This document shows, one piece after another, positions 1 through 7,993 of a stretch of 17,809 nt of DNA (within the stretch, counting starts at the first letter, position 1; every line of letters starts with the position of its first letter). Where the stretch lies: positions 1 to 17,809 of the forward strand of contig DCGW01000005.1 in assembly GCA_002315335.1 (NCBI GenBank), given 5' to 3'. A program made the translations under genes and the position numbers. Origin of the DNA: Firmicutes bacterium UBA1768. Its GTDB lineage: Bacteria; Bacillota; Clostridia; Peptostreptococcales; Anaerovoracaceae. A model generated the notes under the pieces. That model was not told the origin of the DNA and ran no database searches. It was given only the letters and a program-made list of their open reading frames with translations.

Positions 1-1071
1 AAAGCTGTTGTGCTTTCCTGTGCTTCAAGAACAGAATTGCTTGAGGAACAGATTAAGGCGTTTAATCCAGAGGCTGTAGTTCTCAAAAACGAAGAGGATG
101 CTATAAGATTATCAAAAAAATATCCTAAGATTGACTTTGATTTTGGCAAAGAAGGGCTGATAAATGCCGCTTCTAACAGCTCTGCAGATATAGTATTGAA
201 TTCTCTTGTGGGAATGCAGGGAATGGTTCCGACCTATCATGCAATCAGAGCTGGAAAGGTGATTGCGCTTGCAAATAAGGAAACACTTGTTGCGGGCGGA
301 GATATTATAATGGCTGAAGCTGCAAAAAACGGAGTTCCGATTATTCCTGTTGACAGTGAGCACAGTGCAATATTTCAATGTCTGCAGGGTGAAAAAATCA
401 GGAAACTTGCACCGAGAACCGGAGAAAGCTTTAAAAGGATAATTATTACCGCATCTGGTGGCCCATTCAGAGGTTTTTCGAGAAAACAATTGGAGGGTGT
501 AAAGCTTGAAGATGCGTTAAAGCATCCGAATTGGTCTATGGGCAAAAAAATCACCATAGACTCTGCTACACTGATGAACAAGGGGCTGGAGGTTATCGAG
601 GCGCACCACCTCTTTAATGCGCCGGCAGAAAAAATAGATGTTGTTGTTCATCCGCAGAGCATAATTCACTCAATGGTGGAGTTTGATGACAGGGCTGTTA
701 TGGCACAGCTCGGGCTTCCGAGTATGAGAGTTCCTATTGCTTATTCCTTCTCATATCCCGATAGGATTGAACTTCCCGATGAGTCTCTCGACCTTGCTGC
801 CTTAGGAAATATGACCTTTGAAAAGCCCGATCTTGAAGTTTTCAGACCGTTAGCCTTAGCTTATGATGCACTTAAAACAGGAGGAGGTGCCTGCTGTGCA
901 CTTAATGCGGCAAACGAGGTGCTTGTTGACAGGTTTTTAAATAATAAGATTTCTTTTGTAGATATTATCGATGGTCTTGAAAAAACAATGAATAAATTCA
1001 AGCCTGTTGATATTTCTTCGATAGAAGACGTGCTTGCGCTTGATGAAGAAACAAGGTCTCAGATAATTTAA
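1..1071 (+). CDS. dxr: 1-deoxy-D-xylulose 5-phosphate reductoisomerase, 5' end cut off by the window
   Basis: This enzyme converts 1-deoxy-D-xylulose 5-phosphate to 2-C-methyl-D-erythritol 4-phosphate with NADPH, the committed step of the MEP isoprenoid pathway, in the cytoplasm. The reading frame is open from base 1 (first codons K-A-V-V-L-S). Against full-length DXR about 28 N-terminal residues, including the GSTGSIG dinucleotide-binding loop, lie outside the window. The GTG at base 10 is internal and not the start. Visible family motifs are ANKETLV, the metal ligands in PVDSEHSAIF (the Asp codon is at 352) and MNKGLEVIEAHHLF, the substrate-loop motifs SGGPFR and HPNWSMGKKI, and HPQSIIHSMV. 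Nothing in the visible part is missing or broken. The stop at 1069-1071 is followed 14 bases later by ispG, so the two are co-transcribed. The rseP gene that often lies between them is absent. Confidence 0.97.
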   Translation, partial: KAVVLSCASRTELLEEQIKAFNPEAVVLKNEEDAIRLSKKYPKIDFDFGKEGLINAASNSSADIVLNSLVGMQGMVPTYHAIRAGKVIALANKETLVAGGDIIMAEAAKNGVPIIPVDSEHSAIFQCLQGEKIRKLAPRTGESFKRIIITASGGPFRGFSRKQLEGVKLEDALKHPNWSMGKKITIDSATLMNKGLEVIEAHHLFNAPAEKIDVVVHPQSIIHSMVEFDDRAVMAQLGLPSMRVPIAYSFSYPDRIELPDESLDLAALGNMTFEKPDLEVFRPLALAYDALKTGGGACCALNAANEVLVDRFLNNKISFVDIIDGLEKTMNKFKPVDISSIEDVLALDEETRSQII

Positions 1072-1085
1072 CCGATGGAGGATGT

Positions 1086-2123
1086 ATGACAAGGTTGGTA
1101 AAAGCAGGAAATGTCCCGATTGGAGGGGGAAGTGCAATTTCCATTCAGTCTATGACTAATACAAAAACCGAAGATGTGAAGGCTACTGTCGACCAGATAA
1201 TGAGACTTGAGGCTGCTGGCTGCGAAATCGTCAGAACGGCGGTTCCAACTCTCGAAGCAGCAATGGCTATAGAGAAAATTCGTGAAAAGATTAACATTCC
1301 GTTGGTTGCAGATATACACTTTGACTATAAGCTTGCAATTGCTGCAATAGAGTCGGGTGCTGATAAGGTCAGAATCAATCCTGGAAATATCGGCAGCGAT
1401 GACAGACTGTTTCCTGTTGTTGAGGCAGCAAAAAAGCAGGGCATTCCAATAAGAGTGGGTGTAAACTCCGGCTCTTTGGAAAAGCATCTGGTAGAAAAAT
1501 ATTGCGGAGTTACTCCGGAAGGACTTGCTGAAAGTGCTGTTTCAAATGTCAAAAGGATAGAGGAGATGGGCTATAACAACCTTGTGATTTCCATTAAGGC
1601 CTCGGACCCGCTGCTTAATCTCAAGGCGCACAGACTTCTGGCGGAAAAGACGGATTATCCGCTTCATATCGGAATTACCGAATCTGGTACTGTAAACAGC
1701 GGAAAGGTCAAGTCTGCCGTTGGAATAGGTGCTCTGCTTTTAGATGGTATTGGCGATACTATGAGAGTAAGTCTTACTGGTGACCCAGTAAGGGAAGTTG
1801 TTTTTGCAAAAGAGATATTGAAGGCAGCAGGAAAAAGACAATTCGGTATTAACATTGTTTCCTGTCCGACCTGCGGAAGAACAGGTGTTGATTTGGAGGA
1901 TATAGTCCTCAGCATTGAGGAAAAGACAGCTTTGATAAATAAACCATTAACTGTAGCTGTCATGGGCTGTGCTGTCAACGGACCGGGAGAGGCTAAGGAA
2001 GCTGATATGGGATTGGCCTTCGGAAAAACTAATGCTGCTTTTTTCAAAAAAGGTGAGATTATAGGAACCTTTCCTGTGAAGGAAGCCATAAATAGATTAA
2101 TTGACGAGATAAATCTGGCCTGA
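1086..2123 (+). CDS. ispG: 4-hydroxy-3-methylbut-2-en-1-yl diphosphate synthase (IspG/GcpE)
   Basis: IspG is the iron-sulfur enzyme that reduces the cyclic diphosphate of methylerythritol to HMBPP, the penultimate MEP-pathway step. The 345-residue length fits the short bacterial form. The N-terminal TIM-barrel half carries the IQSMTNT motif. The [4Fe-4S] ligands are visible in the C-terminal half as C260 and C263 in SCPTCGRTG, and as C295 and E302 in GCAVNGPGE. The start ATG at 1086 is set by the GGAGG at 1077-1081, five bases upstream (close but usable); another ATG at 1082 is out of frame. It sits 14 bases after dxr and 31 bases before polC with no terminator or convincing promoter in either gap, so it is the middle gene of an operon. 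Confidence 0.97.
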   Translation: MTRLVKAGNVPIGGGSAISIQSMTNTKTEDVKATVDQIMRLEAAGCEIVRTAVPTLEAAMAIEKIREKINIPLVADIHFDYKLAIAAIESGADKVRINPGNIGSDDRLFPVVEAAKKQGIPIRVGVNSGSLEKHLVEKYCGVTPEGLAESAVSNVKRIEEMGYNNLVISIKASDPLLNLKAHRLLAEKTDYPLHIGITESGTVNSGKVKSAVGIGALLLDGIGDTMRVSLTGDPVREVVFAKEILKAAGKRQFGINIVSCPTCGRTGVDLEDIVLSIEEKTALINKPLTVAVMGCAVNGPGEAKEADMGLAFGKTNAAFFKKGEIIGTFPVKEAINRLIDEINLA

Positions 2124-2154
2124 AAAAAATGTGCACTAATTAAACTGGAATAAT

Positions 2155-5100
2155 ATGGAAGAATTAAACGTAGTAAAACTGATTTTTAATTATATAGATA
2201 AAGAGGAGCTCCGAATTCCTGACTTTGAAAAGCTCAGCCTCAGCCTTGACAGCGCAGAGCTTGAAGAGGAAAGTGGTACTATGCACCTTTATATGACCTC
2301 AAACTTCAGAGTTCCGCCCTATGTTCTCGATGTCACTGCTGGAGTAATTAAGCAAAGGCTCATCGCTAATATGCCTCAGCTTGAGAACGTAGTTGAAAGG
2401 GTGGACTTCATCTTCAATTTCGAGCATCTGATAGAACCTGCAAGGGCAAAGGTCAGTTCGAGCAGTGATGACCCTTTTGGCAGCATGAAAATTGCTAACC
2501 TGAGAAAAACCTCAGAGCCGGTTACCATTACTGGCCAGGTTCTTTTCAAGGATATAAGACAGCTGAAAACGGGAAAGGCACTGCTTATACTCCATGTTAC
2601 AGACTTCACAGAGACTATTCTTGTCAAGAAGTTCATGGGTGTTAAGCAAAAGGAGACCTTGCCTGCAAAAATTCATCCAGGCTGCATAGTAACCTGTCAG
2701 GGTCATATTGAAGAGGACCGTTTTGAAAAGGAAATGGTATTTATGGCCGGAAAGATTGCTTATGCGGGAGAAGCCGAGGATAAAAAACGTCAGGATACCG
2801 CACCTTACAAAAGAATTGAGCTTCATGCTCATACAAAGATGAGCAGAATGGATGGGCTTCCTGATGCAAAGGATCTTGTAAACAGAGCCTATGAATGGGG
2901 GCATGAGGCTGTAGCTATTACTGACCATGGAGTAGTACAGTCCTTCCCTGATGCCATGCATGCTGCAGAGAAGAAGGATATAAAAGTAATTTACGGTATG
3001 GAGGGATACCTTATCAATGATGATACTGTCGGTGAACCGATGGACTTCAACGGGGAGTTTGTGGTCTTTGATATAGAAACCACCGGCTTTTCACCGGTTG
3101 GAAATGAAATCATTGAAATCGGAGCTGTCAGAGTAAAGGACAGGCAGATACTTGACTCTTACGATTCCTTTGTCAAGCCTGTAAATCCAATACCAGATAA
3201 TATAGTTCAGCTGACGGATATTACCAATGAAATGGTTGCTGATGCAAGGCCGATTTCTGAGGTTTTGCCAGAGTTCTTAAGCTTCGTGGGAGACGCAGTA
3301 GTGGTTGCTCATAACGCTGACTTCGACGTTTCCTTTATCAGAGAGAACGCCTCGCGTCTGAATATTCCATTTAAAAGTAAGGATTTAGACACTATTTATC
3401 TTGCAAAGGTTCTTTTGCCAGAGCAGAAAAAGTTTGGTTTAAAGGCTTTAACAAAGTATTTTAATATTGTACAGCAGCACCACCACAGGGCTGACGACGA
3501 TGCTAAGAACACTGCATTAGTTTTGCTGAGGCTCTTTGACATAATGAAAGAGGCTGGCTATTCGGATATTAACCGAGCTGCCGAAATATTTCATTCCGGA
3601 ATAGATTATAAGTCGAGAGACACTAACCATATTATTATTTTGGCTAAGAACAAGATTGGCCTGAAGAACCTTTATAAGCTGGTTTCGGAGTCGCACCTTA
3701 AGTATTTTCATAACAGAAAGCCCCGAATTCCAAAATCTGTACTAACTGAGCTGAGGGAGGGCCTGATTATTGGAGGGGCCTGTCAGGATGGTGAAGTTTT
3801 CCAGTCTATACTTAAGGGTAAGAGCCCTGAGGTTCAAAGACAGATTGCGTCATATTACGACTACCTTGAAATTCAGCCGCGTGAGAACAACAGCTTTCTG
3901 GTCAATGAAGGCCGAGTTGAGAGCGAGCTTGGGCTGATTAGGTTAAACAAGAGAGTAGTGGAACTCGGAGAAGAACTTAATAAGCCTGTAGTTGCAACCT
4001 CTGATGTTCACTATATGGAACCGGAGGATGCGGTTTACAGACAGATTCTCATGAAGGGTCAGGGCTTTGCTGACGTTGAAGGTGACGGCGGGCTTTATTT
4101 CAGGTCTACAAACGAAATGCTTGATGAGTTCGCTTACCTCGGAGAAGAGAAGGCGATGGAGGTTGTTGTCGATAATCCAAAGCTCATTGCCGATCAGATA
4201 GAGGCATTTGACCCTGTGCCTGCGGAAAAATATCCGCCTAAAATTGAAAACTCGGAAGAGGATTTAAGGAGAATCTGCTATGATAAGGCACACAGCATTT
4301 ACGGAGATGACCTGCCTGAAATAGTTGATAAGAGACTTGAGAGAGAGCTTAATTCCATCATCAATAACGGATACTCGGTAATGTATATCATAGCTCACAA
4401 GCTTGTAGCAAAGTCTATGTCCGACGGATATGTGGTTGGCTCGAGAGGTTCTGTCGGTTCTTCCTTTGCTGCAACAATGAGTGGAATAACAGAGGTAAAT
4501 CCTTTGCCGCCGCATTATATTTGTCCGAACTGCAAGCACAGCGATTTTTCTCCGGTTGATGATTGCGACTGCGGAGTAGACCTTCCTGATGCTGTTTGTC
4601 CTGTATGTGGAACACCTTATATTAAGGATGGTTTTGATATTCCTTTTGAGGTCTTTCTTGGGTTTAACGGAGACAAGGAGCCTGATATTGACCTCAACTT
4701 TGCCGGTGAGTATCAGCCGGTAGCTCACAAATATATTGAAGAGCTTTTCGGAGAGGGACATGTTTTTCGTGCTGGTACTATAGGAACAGTTGCCGAAAAA
4801 ACAGCCTATGGTTATGTAAAAAAGTTTTTTGAAGATTATGGAAAAAATTCCAGTAAATGGGAAACAGAAAGGCTCAGCAAGGGCTGTGTAGGTGTCAAAA
4901 GAACTACCGGGCAGCATCCTGGCGGCATAATTGTAGTACCTAAGGAAAACGATATTCATGAGTTTTGCCCGGTTCAGCACCCAGCCGATGATACCGGAAC
5001 TGATATTATTACGACTCATTTTGACTACCATTCGATAGACTCTAACCTGCTTAAGTTAGATATTCTCGGTCACGATGGTCCGTCTATAATTAAAATGCTG

Positions 5101-6114
5101 TATGACATCACCGGAATTGACCCTAATACAGTTCCGTTAAAGGATGAAAGGGTTGACAGGCTTTTCCTCGGGACGGACAGTCTTGGTCTTAAGGATGAGC
5201 GTTTTACTGTCGACAAGGGAAGTCTTGGAATTCCGGAATTCGGTACTCGCTTTGTAAGACAGATGCTTGAAGACACCAAGCCAAAAAGCTTCGCCGACCT
5301 CGTAAGAATTGCCGGCCTGTCTCACGGAACAGATGTATGGCTCAATAATGCTCAGGAGTTTATTCTCGACGGAACCTGCGAGTTGAAAGATGTTATTTCC
5401 GTAAGAGACGACATTCTCAATTACCTTCAAAAGAAAGGGGTTGAGTCTTCTAAGGCCTTCAAGATTATGGAGGGTGTAAGAAAAGGGAAAGGTGTAAAGC
5501 CTGACGATGTTGAGATAATGGAGGAAAACAATGTTCCTCCATGGTATATTGAGTCCTGTCAGAGGATAAAATATATGTTTCCAAAGGCACATGCGGTTGC
5601 ATATGTAACCATGAGCTATAGAATTGCTTATTTCAAGGTATATTATCCGCTTGCATTTTATGCTACGCACTTCACTATGAAGCTGACTGAGTTTAACTCT
5701 GAGGTTATACTTGCCGGCCCGGATGCTATACTTTCGAAGATAAAGAGCGTGGAAACCCTCGGAAAGGCAGCTCCGAAGAAAGACCAGGATTCGATTTCTG
5801 TGTTAGAGCTTGCGCTTGAAATGTATTCGAGAGGCTATGACTTCCTGCCTATAGACTTAAAATTGTCTGATGCTGTAAAGTTTAAGGTTGTTGATGGAAA
5901 GGTGCTGCCTCCGTTTGCAGTTGTAGAGGGCGTGGGTGAAAATGCTGCCAGGTCACTGGCAGAAGAGGTTCATAACGGTGAATTCTTATCTGTAGACGAC
6001 CTGAAGAAGCGGACTAAGCTGAACAGAACCGCAATCGCTGCGCTGCAGGATGCCGGGGTTTTCAGCAGACTACCTCAGACCAACCAGCTCTCACTTTTCG
6101 ATAATTTGTTTTAA
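2155..6114 (+). CDS. polC: DNA polymerase III alpha subunit, PolC type
   Basis: PolC is the replicative polymerase of low-GC Gram-positive bacteria and carries its own proofreading exonuclease. Domain order is visible: a short N-terminal domain (1 to about 115), an OB fold (about 120-205), a PHP domain split by the exonuclease (HAH at 224-226), a DEDDh exonuclease (about 300-460; D306, E308, D391, H444, D449), then the palm, fingers and C-terminal domain. Four zinc-ligand candidates are C790, C793, C815 and C818. Polymerase acidic residues are D844 and D846 in PDIDLNF and D969 in KLDILGHD. The C-terminal QLSLF (1311-1315) is the beta-clamp binding peptide. At 1319 residues it is about 120 shorter than Bacillus subtilis PolC; the difference is mostly in the N-terminal domain. 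The start ATG at 2155 has only a weak GGA ahead of it (2147-2149), and an in-frame TAA at 2137-2139 rules out a longer protein. Last gene of the dxr-ispG-polC run. Confidence 0.97.
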   Translation: MEELNVVKLIFNYIDKEELRIPDFEKLSLSLDSAELEEESGTMHLYMTSNFRVPPYVLDVTAGVIKQRLIANMPQLENVVERVDFIFNFEHLIEPARAKVSSSSDDPFGSMKIANLRKTSEPVTITGQVLFKDIRQLKTGKALLILHVTDFTETILVKKFMGVKQKETLPAKIHPGCIVTCQGHIEEDRFEKEMVFMAGKIAYAGEAEDKKRQDTAPYKRIELHAHTKMSRMDGLPDAKDLVNRAYEWGHEAVAITDHGVVQSFPDAMHAAEKKDIKVIYGMEGYLINDDTVGEPMDFNGEFVVFDIETTGFSPVGNEIIEIGAVRVKDRQILDSYDSFVKPVNPIPDNIVQLTDITNEMVADARPISEVLPEFLSFVGDAVVVAHNADFDVSFIRENASRLNIPFKSKDLDTIYLAKVLLPEQKKFGLKALTKYFNIVQQHHHRADDDAKNTALVLLRLFDIMKEAGYSDINRAAEIFHSGIDYKSRDTNHIIILAKNKIGLKNLYKLVSESHLKYFHNRKPRIPKSVLTELREGLIIGGACQDGEVFQSILKGKSPEVQRQIASYYDYLEIQPRENNSFLVNEGRVESELGLIRLNKRVVELGEELNKPVVATSDVHYMEPEDAVYRQILMKGQGFADVEGDGGLYFRSTNEMLDEFAYLGEEKAMEVVVDNPKLIADQIEAFDPVPAEKYPPKIENSEEDLRRICYDKAHSIYGDDLPEIVDKRLERELNSIINNGYSVMYIIAHKLVAKSMSDGYVVGSRGSVGSSFAATMSGITEVNPLPPHYICPNCKHSDFSPVDDCDCGVDLPDAVCPVCGTPYIKDGFDIPFEVFLGFNGDKEPDIDLNFAGEYQPVAHKYIEELFGEGHVFRAGTIGTVAEKTAYGYVKKFFEDYGKNSSKWETERLSKGCVGVKRTTGQHPGGIIVVPKENDIHEFCPVQHPADDTGTDIITTHFDYHSIDSNLLKLDILGHDGPSIIKMLYDITGIDPNTVPLKDERVDRLFLGTDSLGLKDERFTVDKGSLGIPEFGTRFVRQMLEDTKPKSFADLVRIAGLSHGTDVWLNNAQEFILDGTCELKDVISVRDDILNYLQKKGVESSKAFKIMEGVRKGKGVKPDDVEIMEENNVPPWYIESCQRIKYMFPKAHAVAYVTMSYRIAYFKVYYPLAFYATHFTMKLTEFNSEVILAGPDAILSKIKSVETLGKAAPKKDQDSISVLELALEMYSRGYDFLPIDLKLSDAVKFKVVDGKVLPPFAVVEGVGENAARSLAEEVHNGEFLSVDDLKKRTKLNRTAIAALQDAGVFSRLPQTNQLSLFDNLF

Positions 6115-6135
6115 AATGGTATATTAATTCAGATA

Positions 6136-6162
6136 AAACCCGGAGTGTTGTCCTCCGGGTTT
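6136..6162 (+). terminator. Rho-independent terminator after polC
   Basis: A perfect 10-base-pair stem AAACCCGGAG / CTCCGGGTTT (6136-6145 with 6153-6162) encloses a 7-base loop, 22 bases past the polC stop. The T tract is only the three Ts that end the stem, so the U-run is weak, but the position and stem strength fit the end of the isoprenoid/replication operon. Confidence 0.8.
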
Positions 6163-6221
6163 ACAATTGTAGAAAATTTTGAGAATAATTACTCTTTTTT
6201 GGTAATTTTAGTCAATTCCGC

Positions 6222-6250
6222 TTGCATACAGCCTTGTTTTGTGGTAGTAT
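6222..6250 (+). promoter_or_regulatory. Putative sigma-A promoter for the riboswitch/symporter unit
   Basis: The -35 candidate TTGCAT (6222-6227) and the -10 candidate TAGTAT (6245-6250) are 17 bases apart, and TGG directly precedes the -10, giving an extended -10 element. Expected transcription start is near 6257, inside the 10-base palindrome CTAACGTTAG (6252-6261). It lies between the polC terminator and the riboswitch, where a promoter is required. The assignment rests on motif match and position only. Confidence 0.55.
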
Positions 6251-6312
6251 TCTAACGTTAGTTGTCAATTAAGTGACATCTGCTTTAATCAGCGATGTAC
6301 TTAGGACTGACA

Positions 6313-6406
6313 CTCTGGAGAGACCTGCTTCCCATGCAGGCGCCGAAGGTTTAAATCTACGGCCATAAGCGAACCGCAGATGATATCTCAGGCATAAGGG
6401 ACAGAG
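6313..6406 (+). ncRNA. Glycine riboswitch, single aptamer
   Basis: Conserved glycine aptamer blocks appear in the right order: CTCTGGAGAGA (6313-6323), CGCCGAAGG (6341-6349), and CTCAGGCATAAGGGACAGAG (6387-6406). Helix P1 is CTCTG (6313-6317) with CAGAG (6402-6406). P2 is CCTGC (6324-6328) with GCAGG (6336-6340). The P3-side stem is 6355-6362 with 6374-6381, with one A-C mismatch. Only one aptamer is visible, so this is a singlet rather than the common tandem form. The gene downstream is an alanine/glycine symporter, a known target class. Glycine sensing is firmly supported by the motif; whether glycine turns the gene on or off is not. A similar unit in Streptococcus pyogenes has been described as an off-switch. 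Confidence 0.93.
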
Positions 6407-6437
6407 CGTTTGGTGAATGCTTAATAGCCCTCTCCGG
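6407..6437 (+). promoter_or_regulatory. Glycine riboswitch expression platform, linker part
   Basis: A small hairpin forms next to P1 (GCGTT 6406-6410 with AATGC 6416-6420). The stretch CTCTCCGGA (6430-6438) is complementary over nine bases, with one G-T wobble, to TCTGGAGAG (6314-6322), which contains the 5' strand of P1 and part of the conserved aptamer core. That pairing and a folded aptamer exclude each other, so this is the natural switching strand. Confidence 0.55.
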
Positions 6438-6458
6438 AAGTCGAGCAATCGACTTTTT
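6438..6458 (+). terminator. Intrinsic terminator of the glycine riboswitch
   Basis: A 7-base-pair stem AAGTCGA (6438-6444) / TCGACTT (6449-6455) has a GCAA tetraloop and runs into TTTTT (6454-6458). It lies between the aptamer and the symporter start, 56 bases before the ATG, as expected for transcriptional control by the riboswitch. Confidence 0.75.
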
Positions 6459-6514
6459 ATTATTTAATAAAAGAAATCATTATAAAGGTTTCAAGACAAG
6501 GGAGGAAGAAAATA

Positions 6515-7936
6515 ATGACTTTTATGGATTTTCTGACTAAAGCTGATGACTTAGTATGGGGCATTCCGATGATGATCCTCATCCTGGGCGCAGGTATCTA
6601 TGTCTCCATCAGAGTTGGCTTGATTCAGTTCAGAAAACTCGGATTATCAGCTCGTTACATGCTTACAAAAGAGCCTAATGTTGATGGAAACGGTGAAGTA
6701 TCTGCTTTCCAGGCCTTTTGTATCGCTATGTCTGCTACTATCGGTACAGGTAACATCGTAGGTGTTGCTACAGCCGTGGTTATTGGTGGACCTGGTGCAC
6801 TGTTCTGGATGATATTTGCAGCCTGCATTGGTATGGCTACAAAGTATGCAGAGTGCGTATTATCCGTAAAATACCGAGAAATTGGTGCCGACGGCAGAAT
6901 TCTCGGTGGACCGTTCCTTTACATTGAAAAGGGTATGGGCAAAAAGTGGAAGTGGCTTGCAAAAGTATTTGCTTTCCTCGGCGCTCTTGCTGGTATCATG
7001 GGTATCGGTACTATAGTACAGGTAAATGGTATTTCGTCTGCAGTAACAACCTTCTTCGATCCAAATGCGGTTCATACATTTACACTCTTTGGTAACGATT
7101 ATACAATTGCTACTGCTGCTGCAGCTATCTTAACTGCATTCTTCGTTGCATTAGTAGTAATAGGCGGTGTAAAGAGAATCGGTAAGGTTACAAGTATCAT
7201 CGTACCTGTAATGGCTGTAGTATACATTGTAGTAACTGTGCTCGTTCTTCTCTTTAATATTTCAGCACTTCCAGCAGCTATTGCAGAAGTAGTCACATGT
7301 GCATTCGGTGCTAAGGCTGTTGCTGGCGGAGCTGTTGGCGCAATCATGCTTGCTATGCAGAAGGGTATTGCAAGAGGTATCTTCTCAAATGAAGCCGGCC
7401 TCGGTTCTGCTCCTATTGCTGTAGCATCAGCAGAAACAAACGAACCTGTAAGACAGGGTCTCATCAATTCATTTGGTGTATTTATTGATACCGTTATCAT
7501 TTGTAACTTAACTGGTTTATCAATCATCATTACTGGTTCTCACACAATCGGAAAAGAAGGCGCTGATGTAACAATCAATGCACTCAGCGTGGGCTTACCT
7601 TTTGGACCAAGCTTCGGTGCATTCGTACTCATGATTTGTCTCGCGTTTTTCGCTTATACAACCATTCTCGGTTGGGATATTTATGGTGAAAGATGTCTCG
7701 AATATCTCTTCGATGGCAACATGGCTCCAGTAAAGGTTTATAGATGGTTATATATCTTTGCAGTTCTTATCGGACCATTCCTCACAGTATCAGCTGTATG
7801 GACAATTGCCGATATCTTTAACGGACTTATGGCTATCCCGAACTTAATCGCTATCATAGCACTGGGCGGCATAGTTTCTAAGGAAACAAAGAGCTACTTC
7901 GACAGACTCAATTCTGGTAAATTACAGGATAGATAA
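6515..7936 (+). CDS. Alanine/glycine:cation (Na+) symporter, AGCS family
   Basis: This inner-membrane secondary transporter takes up small neutral amino acids (glycine, alanine) with Na+. At 473 residues it has the usual family length and many hydrophobic segments. The family signature is visible as GTGNIVGVA (77-85) followed by GGPGALFWM, and as ARGIFSNEAGLGS (286-298). The start ATG at 6515 follows GGGAGG (6500-6505) nine bases upstream. It stands alone between two terminators, under the glycine riboswitch, which points to glycine as substrate or signal. Codon choice is shifted relative to its neighbours: Ile is often ATC and Leu often CTC, whereas the flanking genes prefer ATT/ATA. That suggests strong expression. 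Family assignment is secure; the exact substrate is inferred. Confidence 0.95.
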   Translation: MTFMDFLTKADDLVWGIPMMILILGAGIYVSIRVGLIQFRKLGLSARYMLTKEPNVDGNGEVSAFQAFCIAMSATIGTGNIVGVATAVVIGGPGALFWMIFAACIGMATKYAECVLSVKYREIGADGRILGGPFLYIEKGMGKKWKWLAKVFAFLGALAGIMGIGTIVQVNGISSAVTTFFDPNAVHTFTLFGNDYTIATAAAAILTAFFVALVVIGGVKRIGKVTSIIVPVMAVVYIVVTVLVLLFNISALPAAIAEVVTCAFGAKAVAGGAVGAIMLAMQKGIARGIFSNEAGLGSAPIAVASAETNEPVRQGLINSFGVFIDTVIICNLTGLSIIITGSHTIGKEGADVTINALSVGLPFGPSFGAFVLMICLAFFAYTTILGWDIYGERCLEYLFDGNMAPVKVYRWLYIFAVLIGPFLTVSAVWTIADIFNGLMAIPNLIAIIALGGIVSKETKSYFDRLNSGKLQDR

Positions 7937-7949
7937 TTCAGAAATTCGG

Positions 7950-7976
7950 AAAGCAGTGCCTTGTGCACTGCTTTTT
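7950..7976 (+). terminator. Rho-independent terminator after the symporter gene
   Basis: A perfect 10-base-pair stem AAAGCAGTGC (7950-7959) / GCACTGCTTT (7965-7974) has a 5-base loop and ends in TTTTT (7972-7976). It lies 13 bases past the symporter stop and 17 bases ahead of the next gene's start. Confidence 0.92.
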
Positions 7977-7993
7977 GCTTTGCAGGTATACTT

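Noticed and set aside
4264..5031. Open frame of 255 codons on the minus strand within polC
   Set aside because: It is fully antisense to conserved polymerase motifs, has no ribosome site and gives no family-like protein.
7099..7530. Minus-strand open frame of 143 codons within the symporter gene
   Set aside because: It is antisense to conserved AGCS motifs; its Thr/Ala/Ile-rich product is what the reverse of a membrane-protein gene would give.
7961..7993. Upstream TTG start for the radical SAM protein
   Set aside because: It lies inside the loop of the symporter terminator and adds residues (MCTAFCFAGIL) unlike the family.
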